A DNA stretch of 64,000 bases, from contig NZ_FOZG01000001.1 in NCBI RefSeq assembly GCF_900113315.1, forward strand, positions 868,001 through 932,000, in the 5' to 3' direction. Positions 16,873 to 25,502 of this stretch are shown in pieces. The translations under genes were made by a program, and so were the position numbers. Source of the stretch: Sphingomonas jatrophae (GTDB lineage: Bacteria > Pseudomonadota > Alphaproteobacteria > Sphingomonadales > Sphingomonadaceae). The stretch's first letter is position 1, and each line of letters begins with the position of its first letter. The notes under the pieces were generated by a model that did not search any database, had not been told where the DNA came from, and saw only the letters and a program-made list of their open reading frames with translations.

Positions 16873-18447
16873 TCAGCGCAGCTCCAGCATCACCACGGCC
16901 TTGGGCGGCAGCGTGACGTTGAGCGTGCCGTTCGCCACGCTGGCGCCGGTGAACGCCACCGGCCGCACCGTCTGCGGCGCCTCAAAGCTGTTGAGCGAGG
17001 TGATCGCCGGGGCGGTCAGGATCTGGCCGGTCGCGGTGGTGGCAGTCACGCCCGCCAGCGTCGTCGTCACTGTCGCGGGCTGGTTCGGATCGAGATTGGC
17101 CAGCGCGACGCGCACCACGCCATCCTTGCCGCGAACCGCGGAGGCGGACACGGCGGGCATCGACCACTTGTCCTTGGCATACCAGCGCGAGTTGACCTCG
17201 ATCGGCAGCACGGTGCCATCCATGTAGGGCTTGTACATGGCGAAGACGTGGTAGGTCGGCGTCAGGACCATCTTGGCGCCGTCGGTCAGCACCATCGCCT
17301 GCAGCACATTCACCATCTGCGCGATGGCGGTCATCTTCACGCGGTCGGCATGCTTGGCGAAGATGTTGAGGTGGATCGCGGCGACCAGCGCGTCCCGCAG
17401 CGTGTTCTGCTGGCGCAGGAAGCCGGGGTTGGTGCCCGGATCGCCGGCATACCAGGTGCCCCACTCGTCCACCGCCAGCCACACGCGCTTGTTCGGATCA
17501 TATTTGTCCATGATCGCGCTGTGCTTGGTGATCAGCTCGTCGATGCGGTTCGCCTCAAACAGGGTCTCGGCCCAGCCCGCCTCGTCGAAGTCGATAGCGG
17601 ACGCGCGCGGCGGCCATCCACCAGGGATGGTGTAATAATGCAGCGACAGCGCGTCGACCTGACCGGCGGCTTGCGCGATCATCGTTTCCGTCCACTTGTA
17701 ATCGTCGACGTTAGCGCCCGCAGCGATCTTCAGGATACGCGTGCCGGCCGGTGCCTTGATGAAGGTGGCGTAGCGGCGCGTCTCGTCCGCGGCGAACTCC
17801 GCGCGCATGTTGCCGCCGCAGCCCCACAGCTCGTTGCCGACGCCGAAATAGGGCACATTCCACGGCGCCTTGCGCCCATTCTTCGCACGCTCGTCCGCCA
17901 GGCTGCCGGCGGGCGCGGTCATATATTCGACCCACTCCGCCATCTCGCGTGGTGTGCCGTTGCCGACGTTGCCCGCGACATAAGCCTCTGCGCCAAGCAG
18001 CTCCGTCAGGTCGAAGAATTCGTGCGTGCCGACGGTGTTCGGCTCGGTCACGCCGCCCCAGTGGGTGTTGATCTTGACCGGGCGCTTGGCCCGCGCGCCG
18101 ATCCCCTCGCGCCAGTGATATTCGTCGGCGAAGCAGCCGCCTGGCCAGCGCACCACCGGCACGTTCAGGCCCTTCAGCGCGCCGACCACGTCGTTGCGGA
18201 AGCCGCGCGTGTTTGGGATTTTGCTGTTTTGGCCGACCCACAGGCCGCCATAGATGCCATTGCCGAGATGCTCGGCGAATTGCGTGAAGATGCGCCGATC
18301 ATACGTCGGGCCTGGCCTGTCGCCATGGATCGTTGCGCTCGCGCCCTCCGTTGGTGGGGTCTGCGCTTTGTAGGGCGCGGGCGGCGTCTGCGCGACCGCC
18401 GCCGTGCCCAGCAGCATTGCCGCCGCTGCGCTCAGAAACCTCGTCAT
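16873..18447 (-). CDS. abfA: Alpha-N-arabinofuranosidase (GH51)
   Basis: The 524-residue enzyme has a signal peptide (cleavage near TAAVAQ, residue 20), so it is exported, unlike many GH51 enzymes. The TIM barrel carries IFTQFAEHLGNGIYGGLW, VVRWPGGCFADEYHWREGIG, YFGVGNELWGCGG with the acid/base Glu206, and VWLAVDEWGTWY with the nucleophile Glu328. A C-terminal beta-domain ends KAVVMLELR. It releases terminal arabinofuranose from arabinan and arabino-oligosaccharides. It is 12 bp downstream of the sugar dehydrogenase gene and co-transcribed with the GH43 genes. Confidence 0.93.
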   Translation of the reverse strand: MTRFLSAAAAMLLGTAAVAQTPPAPYKAQTPPTEGASATIHGDRPGPTYDRRIFTQFAEHLGNGIYGGLWVGQNSKIPNTRGFRNDVVGALKGLNVPVVRWPGGCFADEYHWREGIGARAKRPVKINTHWGGVTEPNTVGTHEFFDLTELLGAEAYVAGNVGNGTPREMAEWVEYMTAPAGSLADERAKNGRKAPWNVPYFGVGNELWGCGGNMRAEFAADETRRYATFIKAPAGTRILKIAAGANVDDYKWTETMIAQAAGQVDALSLHYYTIPGGWPPRASAIDFDEAGWAETLFEANRIDELITKHSAIMDKYDPNKRVWLAVDEWGTWYAGDPGTNPGFLRQQNTLRDALVAAIHLNIFAKHADRVKMTAIAQMVNVLQAMVLTDGAKMVLTPTYHVFAMYKPYMDGTVLPIEVNSRWYAKDKWSMPAVSASAVRGKDGVVRVALANLDPNQPATVTTTLAGVTATTATGQILTAPAITSLNSFEAPQTVRPVAFTGASVANGTLNVTLPPKAVVMLELR

Positions 18448-18459
18448 CTATCCTCTCCC

Positions 18460-19386
18460 TTATTCTTCGAACGCCTCGACCTGCTCGCGCTTGCCCCTCA
18501 GGAAAGCGTCGGCGACGAGGCGCAACGGATCGGTGTCCACGTCGCTGCGACCGGTGCGGATCAGCGTGGAAAAGCGGGCGTAGAGCCCGGCATATTCGCG
18601 GTCCTCGCTGTGCGTGGTGCCGCTCGGGAGCGTCAGCACCGCGCCGCCGCGGGACAGCTTCAGCGTGCCCGCGTCCGTCTCGACGATGATGTCCCAGCTT
18701 TGCGGGCCGGTCTGGCGCCAATCGAGATCCATGTGGATCGGCGCGCCCGCCGTGTCGCAGAAGGCGAGATCGGCGGCGATCGGCGCAGCGCGATTGGCCG
18801 GCAGCATCAGGGTCGCGGCCTTCAGGAAGAAGGGCCGCGGCAGGATGTGCGTGGCGATGGACAGCGCGTTGATGCCGGGATCGAACACGCCAAGGCCGCC
18901 CGGCTCCCAGATCCACGCCTGGCCGGGGTGCCACACGCGCACATCCTCGCGCCAGATGATCGACACCTGCTTGACCGTGCGATCGGACAGCCATGCCCGC
19001 GCCGGTGCGACCCCCGCGGCAAAGCGCGAATGCCAGCCGGCGAACAGGCTCGCCCCCACCCGCTCGGCCCGCGCCTCCAGCGCCGCGACCTCCGCCAGCG
19101 TCGCGCCCGGCGGCTTTTCGAGAAAGACGTGGACGCCGCGCTTCAGCGCCCCGGCCGCCAGCTCGTAGCGAACCTGCGGCGGGGTGCAGAGCGCCACCGC
19201 ATCCACCGGCGGCCCTTCCGCCAGCAGCGCGTCGAGGCTCTTGTGGTGCGGCACGCCGGCAACGCCCGGATCGTGCGGGCTGACCGTGGCGGCGAGGCTG
19301 AATCCGCTGTCGCCGGCAATGGCGGGAAGGTGCTGGTCGCGGGCGATCTTGCCCATGCCGACCACGGCGATGCGCACGGGATCCAT
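18460..19386 (-). CDS. L-arabinose 1-dehydrogenase / D-galactose 1-dehydrogenase (Gfo/Idh/MocA family)
   Basis: The 308-residue protein has an N-terminal Rossmann fold (IAVVGMGKIARDQHLPAI) and CTPPQVRYELAAGAL. The EKPPGATLAEV segment carries the catalytic lysine motif, and WHPGQAWIWEPGGLGVFDPG and INALSIATHILPRP follow. This combination closely resembles the Azospirillum L-arabinose 1-dehydrogenase and the Pseudomonas D-galactose 1-dehydrogenase. It makes the 1,4- or 1,5-lactone with NAD(P). The ATG at 19386 was preferred; a TTG at 19392 in the same frame would overlap the AraD1 stop. Neighbouring arabinan enzymes point to L-arabinose, but D-galactose activity is also likely. Confidence 0.9.
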   Translation of the reverse strand: MDPVRIAVVGMGKIARDQHLPAIAGDSGFSLAATVSPHDPGVAGVPHHKSLDALLAEGPPVDAVALCTPPQVRYELAAGALKRGVHVFLEKPPGATLAEVAALEARAERVGASLFAGWHSRFAAGVAPARAWLSDRTVKQVSIIWREDVRVWHPGQAWIWEPGGLGVFDPGINALSIATHILPRPFFLKAATLMLPANRAAPIAADLAFCDTAGAPIHMDLDWRQTGPQSWDIIVETDAGTLKLSRGGAVLTLPSGTTHSEDREYAGLYARFSTLIRTGRSDVDTDPLRLVADAFLRGKREQVEAFEE

Positions 19387-19388
19387 GT

Positions 19389-20381
19389 TCAAAGCGCCTT
19401 CACCGTGACGGGCTGCTCCGCCGCACGCGTTAGCGGATTGCGCAGCGGCAACGTGAACGGCGCCGCCTCGATCTCGAACGCGTCGCCCACCTGCGTCCGG
19501 ATGCCGTCGGCAAAGGACAGGGTCGCCGTGCCGAAGAAGTGGACGTGGATGTCGCCGGGCCGGCGGAACTGGGCATATTTGAAATGGTGTTGCTCAAGAT
19601 TGGCCAGCGTGTGCGACATGTTCGCCTCGCCCGACAGGAACGGCTTCTCCCAGAGCACCGCGCCGTCCCGCAGGATGCGGCTCGCCCCCTCGATATGCTC
19701 GGGAGGCTCGCCCACCAGCAGCTCGGCGCCCAGCGCCGCCTGGCGCAGCTTGGAATGGGCGAGCCACAGATAGTTGTGCCGCTCGGTTACGTGATCGGAG
19801 AATTCGTTGGCGAGGCACAGGCCGATACGGTGCGGCGTGCCGTCAGGCCCGATCAGGTAAATGCCGGCCAGCTCCGGCTCCTCGCCGCCATCCTGCGCGA
19901 AAGCGGGCATTTCGAGCGTCTCACCCGGCCCACGCAGCGCGGAGCCATCGCCCTTGTAGAACCATTCCGGCTGCTGGCCGATCTCGCCCGCCGCCGGCTT
20001 GCCGCCCTCGACGCCCTCAAGGAACATCTTCATCGAGTCGGTCAGCGCTTCTTTGTCGGCCGCCGCCCGGTGCATCTTGTCGCGTCCCTCGGCCGATCCG
20101 AGATGCGTCAGGCCTGTGCCCGCCAGCAGGATGCGCGACGGCTCGTCATGGTCGATCGGCGCGATCAGACGACCGGCCGCCAGCTCCGCCGCGACCTCGA
20201 CGGTGGCGCCCTGCCCCGCCGAACGGACCTGCGTGGCGAGATCGGTGCCGGCGGCGATGGCCTGCTCCGCAAGGGCGCGGATGGTCGTCGCGCCGGGCAC
20301 GAAGGCGGCGGCATCGCCATCCGCCGCGATCACCGAACGGGTGCCGTTATCGGCGCGATGCTGCAACAGGCGCAGGGCCAT
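19389..20381 (-). CDS. araD1: AraD1/GguC family protein (fumarylacetoacetate hydrolase fold), candidate 2-keto-3-deoxy-L-arabinonate dehydratase
   Basis: The 330-residue protein starts MALRLLQHRADNGTRSVIAA. It has FAH-family features: LLAGTGLTHLGSAEGRD, QPEWFYKGDGSALRGPG, EEPELAGIYLIGPDG (metal-binding acidic cluster), CLANEFSDHVTERHNYLWLAHSKLR split over the core, and GDIHVHFFGTATLSF. An FAH-family dehydratase acting on 2-keto-3-deoxy-D-arabinonate is known from Sulfolobus, and AraD1 proteins commonly sit in bacterial arabinose loci. No DHDPS-type dehydratase occurs in this cluster, so this protein is the best candidate for that step. It lies between the semialdehyde dehydrogenase and the sugar dehydrogenase. 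Confidence 0.85.
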   Translation of the reverse strand: MALRLLQHRADNGTRSVIAADGDAAAFVPGATTIRALAEQAIAAGTDLATQVRSAGQGATVEVAAELAAGRLIAPIDHDEPSRILLAGTGLTHLGSAEGRDKMHRAAADKEALTDSMKMFLEGVEGGKPAAGEIGQQPEWFYKGDGSALRGPGETLEMPAFAQDGGEEPELAGIYLIGPDGTPHRIGLCLANEFSDHVTERHNYLWLAHSKLRQAALGAELLVGEPPEHIEGASRILRDGAVLWEKPFLSGEANMSHTLANLEQHHFKYAQFRRPGDIHVHFFGTATLSFADGIRTQVGDAFEIEAAPFTLPLRNPLTRAAEQPVTVKAL

Positions 20382-20442
20382 AGATCCTCTCCGGGAAAGC
20401 CGGGATGCCGCCGCTGCGGTCACCCCGGAAACAAGGGGTTGT

Positions 20443-21996
20443 TCAGGCGGGCTTGCCGTCGACCAGCCGCGGCGCAGTGCCGGCGGCATCGTCGCGCAGC
20501 TCGGCCGGCAGCAGATCGGGCAGGAGGTTCTGGTAGGAAACGGGCCGCAGGAAGCGATCGATCGCCATGCTGCCGACCGACGTGGTGCGCCCGTCCGACG
20601 TGGCCGGGAACGGCCCGCCATGCACCATCGCGTGCGTCACCTCGACACCGGTCGGCCAGCCGTTCGCGAGGATGCGGCCTGCCTTGCGCTCCAGGATCGG
20701 AACGAGGCGCGCAGCGAAGTCGACGTCACCGGCATCCATCTGGATCGTCGCCGTCAGCTGGCCTTCCGACGCCTTGAGCACGCGGTGCAGCGCTGCCTCG
20801 TCACGGCAGCGGACGAGCAGCGACGAGGCACCGAACACCTCGTGGCCGAGCGACTCGTCGGCGAGGAACGCCTCCGCGTCGGTGGCGAAGAAGGCGGCGC
20901 GCCCGCAGGTAATCCCCTCGCCCACGTCGCCGCGGCCGATCGTCTCGACGTGCTTGTGACCGGACAGCGCGGTCACGCCCGCTTCGTAGGCGGCGTGGAT
21001 GCCCTTGGTCAGCATGGTGGTCGGCTTCGCGCCACCAAGCGCGGTGCGAGCGGTATCGACGAAGGCGTCGAGCCCCTCACCCTCGATGGCGAGGACGAGG
21101 CCGGGGTTGGTGCAGAACTGCCCCGCCCCCATCGTCAGCGATCCGACGAAGGCGGTGCCGAGATCCGCCGCGCGCGCCTTCAGTGCCTCCGGGCAGAGGA
21201 TGACGGGGTTGATGCTCGACATCTCGGCATAGACCGGGATCGGCACGTCCCGCGCCTGCGCCAGCCGGACGAGCGCGAGCCCGCCGCCGCGCGATCCGGT
21301 GAAGCCGACCGCGGCGATGCGTGGGTCCTTGACCAGCGCCTCGCCGAGATCGTTGCCCGGCCCGACGAGGTGGCCGAACACGCCCTCGGGCATGCCCGTC
21401 TTCTCCGCCGCGCGCAGGATGGCAGCAGCAACGAGAGCGCCCGTCGCCGGATGCGCCGGATGCCCCTTCACGACGACGGGGCACCCCGCCGCCAGTGCCG
21501 AGGCGGTGTCGCCACCGGCAGTGGAGAAAGCGAGCGGGAAGTTGGACGCCCCGAACACTGCGACGGGGCCGATCGGCACCATGCGCAGCCGCAGATCGGG
21601 CCGCGGCAGCGGCTGACGCTCAGGCAGCGCCGGATCGACGCGCAGGCCGAGATATCCGCCCTCGCGGACGACGCCGGCGAACAGCTTGAGCTGGCCGACA
21701 GTGCGCCCGCGCTCGCCCTCCAGCCGGGCGCGCGGCAGGCCGCTCTCGCGCATGGCGGTGACGATCAGCTCGTCGCCGATCGCGACGATCTCATCGCCGA
21801 TCGCGTCGAGGAAGGCGGCCCGCGCCTCGCGGTCGAGGGCGCGATAGGCGTCGAACGCGACCTCGGCCGCGGCGCAGGCGGCGTCGACATCGGCAGGGCC
21901 ATGCGTGGCGAACGGCGCACCGAACGCTTCGCCGGTCGCGGCATCGATGGATTGGAACGGGTGGGCTGCCGGCGCAGGCATGGTCTCGACCGTCAT
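20443..21996 (-). CDS. 2-oxoglutarate semialdehyde dehydrogenase (NADP-type aldehyde dehydrogenase)
   Basis: The 517-residue enzyme is an aldehyde dehydrogenase of the long KGSADH type: [59 protein letters not shown] with the catalytic Glu, and [13 protein letters not shown] with the catalytic Cys. It ends a non-phosphorylative pentose pathway by oxidising 2-oxoglutarate semialdehyde to 2-oxoglutarate. It is the first gene of the minus-strand operon that runs to 14822, with AAGGAGA before the start. Its promoter region is shared with the divergent GntR gene and carries the candidate operator. Confidence 0.88.
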   Translation of the reverse strand: MTVETMPAPAAHPFQSIDAATGEAFGAPFATHGPADVDAACAAAEVAFDAYRALDREARAAFLDAIGDEIVAIGDELIVTAMRESGLPRARLEGERGRTVGQLKLFAGVVREGGYLGLRVDPALPERQPLPRPDLRLRMVPIGPVAVFGASNFPLAFSTAGGDTASALAAGCPVVVKGHPAHPATGALVAAAILRAAEKTGMPEGVFGHLVGPGNDLGEALVKDPRIAAVGFTGSRGGGLALVRLAQARDVPIPVYAEMSSINPVILCPEALKARAADLGTAFVGSLTMGAGQFCTNPGLVLAIEGEGLDAFVDTARTALGGAKPTTMLTKGIHAAYEAGVTALSGHKHVETIGRGDVGEGITCGRAAFFATDAEAFLADESLGHEVFGASSLLVRCRDEAALHRVLKASEGQLTATIQMDAGDVDFAARLVPILERKAGRILANGWPTGVEVTHAMVHGGPFPATSDGRTTSVGSMAIDRFLRPVSYQNLLPDLLPAELRDDAAGTAPRLVDGKPA

Positions 21997-22011
21997 CGCG
22001 CGTCTCCTTGA

Positions 22012-22047
22012 TTACTCCGACATATGACAGCAAGCTGGCGAGCGCAA
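22012..22047 (-). promoter_or_regulatory. Candidate promoter and operator of the arabinose operon (shared with GntR gene)
   Basis: On the minus strand TTGCGC (22042-22047) and TATGTC (22019-22024) are 17 bp apart. TATGTCGGAGTAA (22012-22024) overlaps the -10 element and predicted start. It matches the receptor and mutarotase sites in TGTCSGASTA. It also lies 73 bp upstream of the GntR start on the other strand, so autoregulation is possible. Confidence 0.5.
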
Positions 22048-22096
22048 CGATTTAGCTTCCCTCAGGCGGCACTCGGCTGATACGTCGCCAACCGGA

Positions 22097-22864
22097 ATGA
22101 AAGTGGACACAGACGAGAGCCAGAGCGGCCCCGCCGATGCAGAGGCGCCCGCGCCCCGCAGCCCGCGTGGCACCGGACGGCGTCTGCACGGCGCCATTGC
22201 GCACAAGCTGGGCGTGGCGATCATGTCCGGGGAATATGCGCCGGGCGATACGCTGTCCGGCGAGGTCGCCTTCTCCGAGGCGCTTGATGTGTCGCGCAGC
22301 GCCTATCGCGAGGCGGTGCAGGTTCTCGCCGCCAAGGGGCTGGTGGAAAGCCGTCCGAAGGCTGGCACGCGCGTGCTGCCCCGCTCGCGCTGGAACCTGC
22401 TCGATCCCGACGTGCTCGCCTGGGCCTTTTCCGGTGAGCCCGACCGCCACTTCGTCCGCAGCCTGTTCGAGTTGCGCGCGGTGGTCGAGCCCGCCGCCGC
22501 CCGCTTCGCCGCGGAACGCCGCAGCCGCGACGACCTGAAGGCGATGAAGGATGCGCTTGCGCTGATGCGCCGCCACACGCTGGCGACGGACGCGGGCCGT
22601 GCCGCCGATCGCGATTTCCACGATGCGATCCTGCGCGCCACCCGCAACGATGCGATGGTGGTGCTGAGCGCCAGCATCGGTGCCGCGGTGAACTGGACGA
22701 CGCAGTATAAGCAGCGCGCCCGCGCCCTGCCCCGCAATCCGATCCCCGATCATGCGAAGGTCTATGACGCCATCGCGGGGGGCGACGGCGAAGCGGCGGC
22801 GAGCGCGATGCGCGTGCTGGTCGATCTCGCGCTCGAGGATACAGCCAGCGCGATGGAGGGGTGA
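22097..22864 (+). CDS. GntR-family regulator, FCD (FadR-type) domain
   Basis: The 255-residue protein has an N-terminal winged HTH (GTGRRLHGAIAHKLGVAIMS, then SGEVAFSEALDVSRSAYREA and GLVESRPKAGTRVLP, about residues 26-95). A helical FCD effector domain follows, with FELRAVVEPAAARFA, ADRDFHDAILRAT and PDHAKVYDAI carrying the Asp/His residues that usually bind a metal and a carboxylate ligand. FCD regulators commonly sense sugar acids. Its place inside the arabinose locus makes it the likely repressor, with arabinonate or a keto-deoxy acid as inducer (inference). It diverges from the aldehyde dehydrogenase gene. Confidence 0.92.
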   Translation: MKVDTDESQSGPADAEAPAPRSPRGTGRRLHGAIAHKLGVAIMSGEYAPGDTLSGEVAFSEALDVSRSAYREAVQVLAAKGLVESRPKAGTRVLPRSRWNLLDPDVLAWAFSGEPDRHFVRSLFELRAVVEPAAARFAAERRSRDDLKAMKDALALMRRHTLATDAGRAADRDFHDAILRATRNDAMVVLSASIGAAVNWTTQYKQRARALPRNPIPDHAKVYDAIAGGDGEAAASAMRVLVDLALEDTASAMEG

Positions 22865-22881
22865 GGATCGTCGCTCACCCC
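22858..22881. terminator. Bidirectional hairpin between gntR and transporter gene
   Basis: GGGGTGAG (22858-22865) pairs perfectly with CTCACCCC (22874-22881) around an 8-base loop. The left arm contains the GntR stop codon. It lies between two convergent genes, so it may end transcripts from both sides. There is no T-run. Confidence 0.5.
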
Positions 22882-22896
22882 GCCATGCCGACCAAA

Positions 22897-22905
22897 TAGT
22901 CCGAC
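22897..22905. promoter_or_regulatory. Extra operator-like site between convergent genes
   Basis: On the minus strand GTCGGACTA matches the core of the arabinose-locus operator motif (GTCSGASTA). It lies just before the stop codon of the transporter gene and after gntR, where no promoter is expected. It may be chance in GC-rich DNA or a remote operator. Confidence 0.2.
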
Positions 22906-22910
22906 GCCTC

Positions 22911-24215
22911 TTACCCGACGTGCGGCTCCGTGACCGCTCCGGTCGGCTTCGCGCCCCAAACCGCATAGAACAGCACGTAAAGCTCGCACGCCGCCGTCAG
23001 CAGGAACGAGGTCTGCAGGCCGACCGTGTCCGCCAGCCAGCCCTGCACCACCACCAGCGCACCACCCGCAATCGCCATGATCAGCAGGCCCGATCCTTCC
23101 TCGGTGAGCGGGCCGAGACCACGGATGCCGAGCGTGAAGATGGTCGGGAACATGATGGAGTGGAACAGCCCGACGAGGATCAGCGCCCACATCGCCGTCG
23201 GCCCGCTCGCGAACACCGTCACCAGCATGACGACGAACGCGCCGATCGAGCAGAAGGCCAGCACCTTCTCCGCCGACACACGCTGCATTACCGCCGAGCC
23301 GACGAAACGGCCGACCATCATCCCGCCCCACAGCAGGGTGAGATAACGGCCCGCACGCTCGGCGGTCAGGTTAGCGATATCGGGCTGGCTGACGAAATTG
23401 ACGAACAGGTTGGCGACTCCGATCTCCGCGATCAGGTAGATGAAGATCGCCGGCACGCCGAAGACGAGGTTGCGATGCTTCCACAGCGAATGGTTGCGCC
23501 GCTCCTCCTTGGCCAGCCGCTGCGTCGCCGCGCCCATGGCTGGCAGCGGGAAACGGGCGATCACCACCGCGAGCACGACCAGCACCGCCGCCACCAGGAC
23601 GTAGGGCAGGATCACCGACTGCGCATCGGCCAGCCGCTCCGCCTGCGTCAGCACCGTGCCCGCCTCCGCCGTCCCGCCCTTGGAGCGGCCGAGGATCAGA
23701 TAGGCCCCGAACAGGGGCGCCAGCATCGTGCCGGCCGAGTTCATCGCCTGCACCAGGTTCAGCCGCGACGACGCCGTCTCGGGCGATCCGATCACCGCGA
23801 CATAAGGGTTTGCCGCCACCTGCAGCGTCGTGATGCCGCTGGCGATGACGAACAGCATGGCCAGCGTCACGCCGTAGGACGGCAGGCTCGCCGCCGCCAC
23901 CATGCCGAGCGAGCCCGCCGCCATGACGAGCAGACCGACCACCAGCGACTTCTGGTAGCCGATCCGCTCGATCAGCTTGGCCGCGGGAATGGAGGCGACG
24001 AAATAGGCGATGAACCATACGCTCTCGATCAGCGTCGTCTGGGTATAGTTCAGGTCGAACACGCTGCGCAGATGCGGCAGCAGCGTGTTGTTGATGACGG
24101 TGATGAAGCCCCACATGAAGAACAGGCTGGCCAGCAGCGTCAGCGCGGATCGGTAGCGGCCGGGCTCATAGGCTGCGGCAGGGCTTATGCTGGTGGATGC
24201 GATCGGTGCGGCCAT
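22911..24215 (-). CDS. Sugar MFS transporter, FucP-like (fucose/glucose/galactose permease family)
   Basis: The 434-residue protein has twelve predicted membrane segments. Its FucP-family start is ALTLLASLFFMWGFITVINN with LLPHLRSVFDLNYTQTTLIE, then YFVASIPAAKLIERIGYQK and ITTLQVAANPYVAVIG. FucP-type carriers are sugar/proton symporters; given the locus, uptake of L-arabinose and perhaps D-galactose is likely. The ATG at 24215 has GGAGAAGGG upstream; an earlier in-frame start lacks a ribosome site. It diverges from the mutarotase gene over 131 bp that hold the candidate operator. Confidence 0.9.
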   Translation of the reverse strand: MAAPIASTSISPAAAYEPGRYRSALTLLASLFFMWGFITVINNTLLPHLRSVFDLNYTQTTLIESVWFIAYFVASIPAAKLIERIGYQKSLVVGLLVMAAGSLGMVAAASLPSYGVTLAMLFVIASGITTLQVAANPYVAVIGSPETASSRLNLVQAMNSAGTMLAPLFGAYLILGRSKGGTAEAGTVLTQAERLADAQSVILPYVLVAAVLVVLAVVIARFPLPAMGAATQRLAKEERRNHSLWKHRNLVFGVPAIFIYLIAEIGVANLFVNFVSQPDIANLTAERAGRYLTLLWGGMMVGRFVGSAVMQRVSAEKVLAFCSIGAFVVMLVTVFASGPTAMWALILVGLFHSIMFPTIFTLGIRGLGPLTEEGSGLLIMAIAGGALVVVQGWLADTVGLQTSFLLTAACELYVLFYAVWGAKPTGAVTEPHVG

Positions 24216-24270
24216 GTTCACCCTTCTCCCGCAGGCTGCGACCATGCGGACGATGCCGTCCCGCAGCCGC

Positions 24271-24300
24271 TTGCCCTTCTTCTTTTTGTCCGACTATATA
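24271..24300 (+). promoter_or_regulatory. Candidate promoter and operator for the mutarotase-dehydratase-lactonase genes
   Basis: On the plus strand TTGCCC (24271-24276) and TATATA (24295-24300) are 18 bp apart. TTTGTCCGACTAT (24285-24297) overlaps the -10 element and shares TGTCSGASTA with the other two sites. On the minus strand TTGACG (24314-24319) and TATAGT (24293-24298, 15-bp spacer) could serve the transporter. One site could therefore control both directions. Confidence 0.5.
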
Positions 24301-24346
24301 GCGGCACAAGGCGCGTCAACGGCGCCCGGGCCGAAAAGGATGAGGC

Positions 24347-25492
24347 ATGCGGAAGGTGCGGAACGGGGGCGCGGCGCTTGCGCTGGTCATGGCGATGGGG
24401 ATGGCGATGCCGGCTGCTGCTGCCACGGTGACGCGCGCGCCTGCAGGCGCGCTCAGCAACGGTACCGCGATCGAGGCGATCACGCTCAAGAACGAAGCGG
24501 GCATCTCCGCGCGCATCCTCACCTATGGCGCCACGCTCCAGTCGCTCATCGCGCCCGACCGCGCCGGCCGTCCGGCCGACGTGCTGCTCGGCTATGACGA
24601 TCTCGCCTCCTACGAGCAGCACCCGAATTATTTCGGCGTCACCGTCGGCCGCTACGCCAATCGCATCGCCGGCGCGCGCTTCAGCCTGGACGGCAAGAGC
24701 TACCAGCTGCCGGCGAACGACAAGACCAATTCGCTCCATGGCGGCGGCAAGGGCTTCGACAAGCAGCCCTGGCGCGTGGTCTCGACCAAGGATGGCGCGA
24801 GCGCCAGCGTGGTCCTCGCGCTGACCAGCCCCGATGGCGATGCGGGCTATCCCGGCAAGCTCGACGTCACCGTCACCTACTCGCTCGACGAGGCGGGCGC
24901 GCTGACCATCGCCTTCGATGCGAAGACGACCAAGCCGACCGTGGTCAACATGACCAATCATGCCATCTTCAACCTCGGCGGCGAGGGATCGCCGCTCGGC
25001 GCCACCTACCAACGGCTGACCATCCCGGCGACCACCTATACGCCGGTCGACGACAAGCTGATCCCGACTGGAGAGCGCCGCCCCGTCGCCGGCAGCGTGT
25101 TCGATTTCCGGAGCGGCCGCGTAATCGCCGACGGCATCCGCGACGGTCGCAACCAGCAGATCCGCTATGGCCAAGGCTATGATCACAACTTCGCGCTCGA
25201 CAAGGGGCTGACCAAGCAGCCCGGCCTCGCCGCGCGGCTGGAGGATCCGGCGTCGGGCCGCGTCCTCGAAGTGCTCACGACCGAACCGGGCGTGCAATTC
25301 TATACCGGCAACTTCCTCGACGGCACGTATCTCGGCAAGGGCGGCCACCTTTACCGCATGGGCGACGGCATCGCGCTGGAACCGCAGAAGTTTCCGGATG
25401 CGCCCAACCAGCCCGACTTCATCTCCGCACGTGTGGATCCCGGCAAGCCCTATCGGCACGTCATGATCTACCGCCTGTCCACGCTTCGCTGA
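24347..25492 (+). CDS. galM: Aldose 1-epimerase (galactose mutarotase), exported
   Basis: The 381-residue protein has a signal peptide ([18 protein letters not shown]), so it should act in the periplasm. The galactose-mutarotase fold shows [49 protein letters not shown] with the active-site His, [18 protein letters not shown] with the second His, YDHNFALD and [12 protein letters not shown] with the base region. Mutarotases interconvert the anomers of free aldoses released by the hydrolases before transport or oxidation. It is the first gene of a plus-strand operon with the dehydratase 10 bp downstream. Confidence 0.92.
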   Translation: MRKVRNGGAALALVMAMGMAMPAAAATVTRAPAGALSNGTAIEAITLKNEAGISARILTYGATLQSLIAPDRAGRPADVLLGYDDLASYEQHPNYFGVTVGRYANRIAGARFSLDGKSYQLPANDKTNSLHGGGKGFDKQPWRVVSTKDGASASVVLALTSPDGDAGYPGKLDVTVTYSLDEAGALTIAFDAKTTKPTVVNMTNHAIFNLGGEGSPLGATYQRLTIPATTYTPVDDKLIPTGERRPVAGSVFDFRSGRVIADGIRDGRNQQIRYGQGYDHNFALDKGLTKQPGLAARLEDPASGRVLEVLTTEPGVQFYTGNFLDGTYLGKGGHLYRMGDGIALEPQKFPDAPNQPDFISARVDPGKPYRHVMIYRLSTLR

Positions 25493-25502
25493 CGGACCTT
25501 TC

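Noticed and set aside
16828-19773. 981-codon plus-strand open frame across GH51 and dehydrogenase genes
   Set aside because: Antisense to four clearly recognised genes; composition is that of a GC-rich shadow frame.
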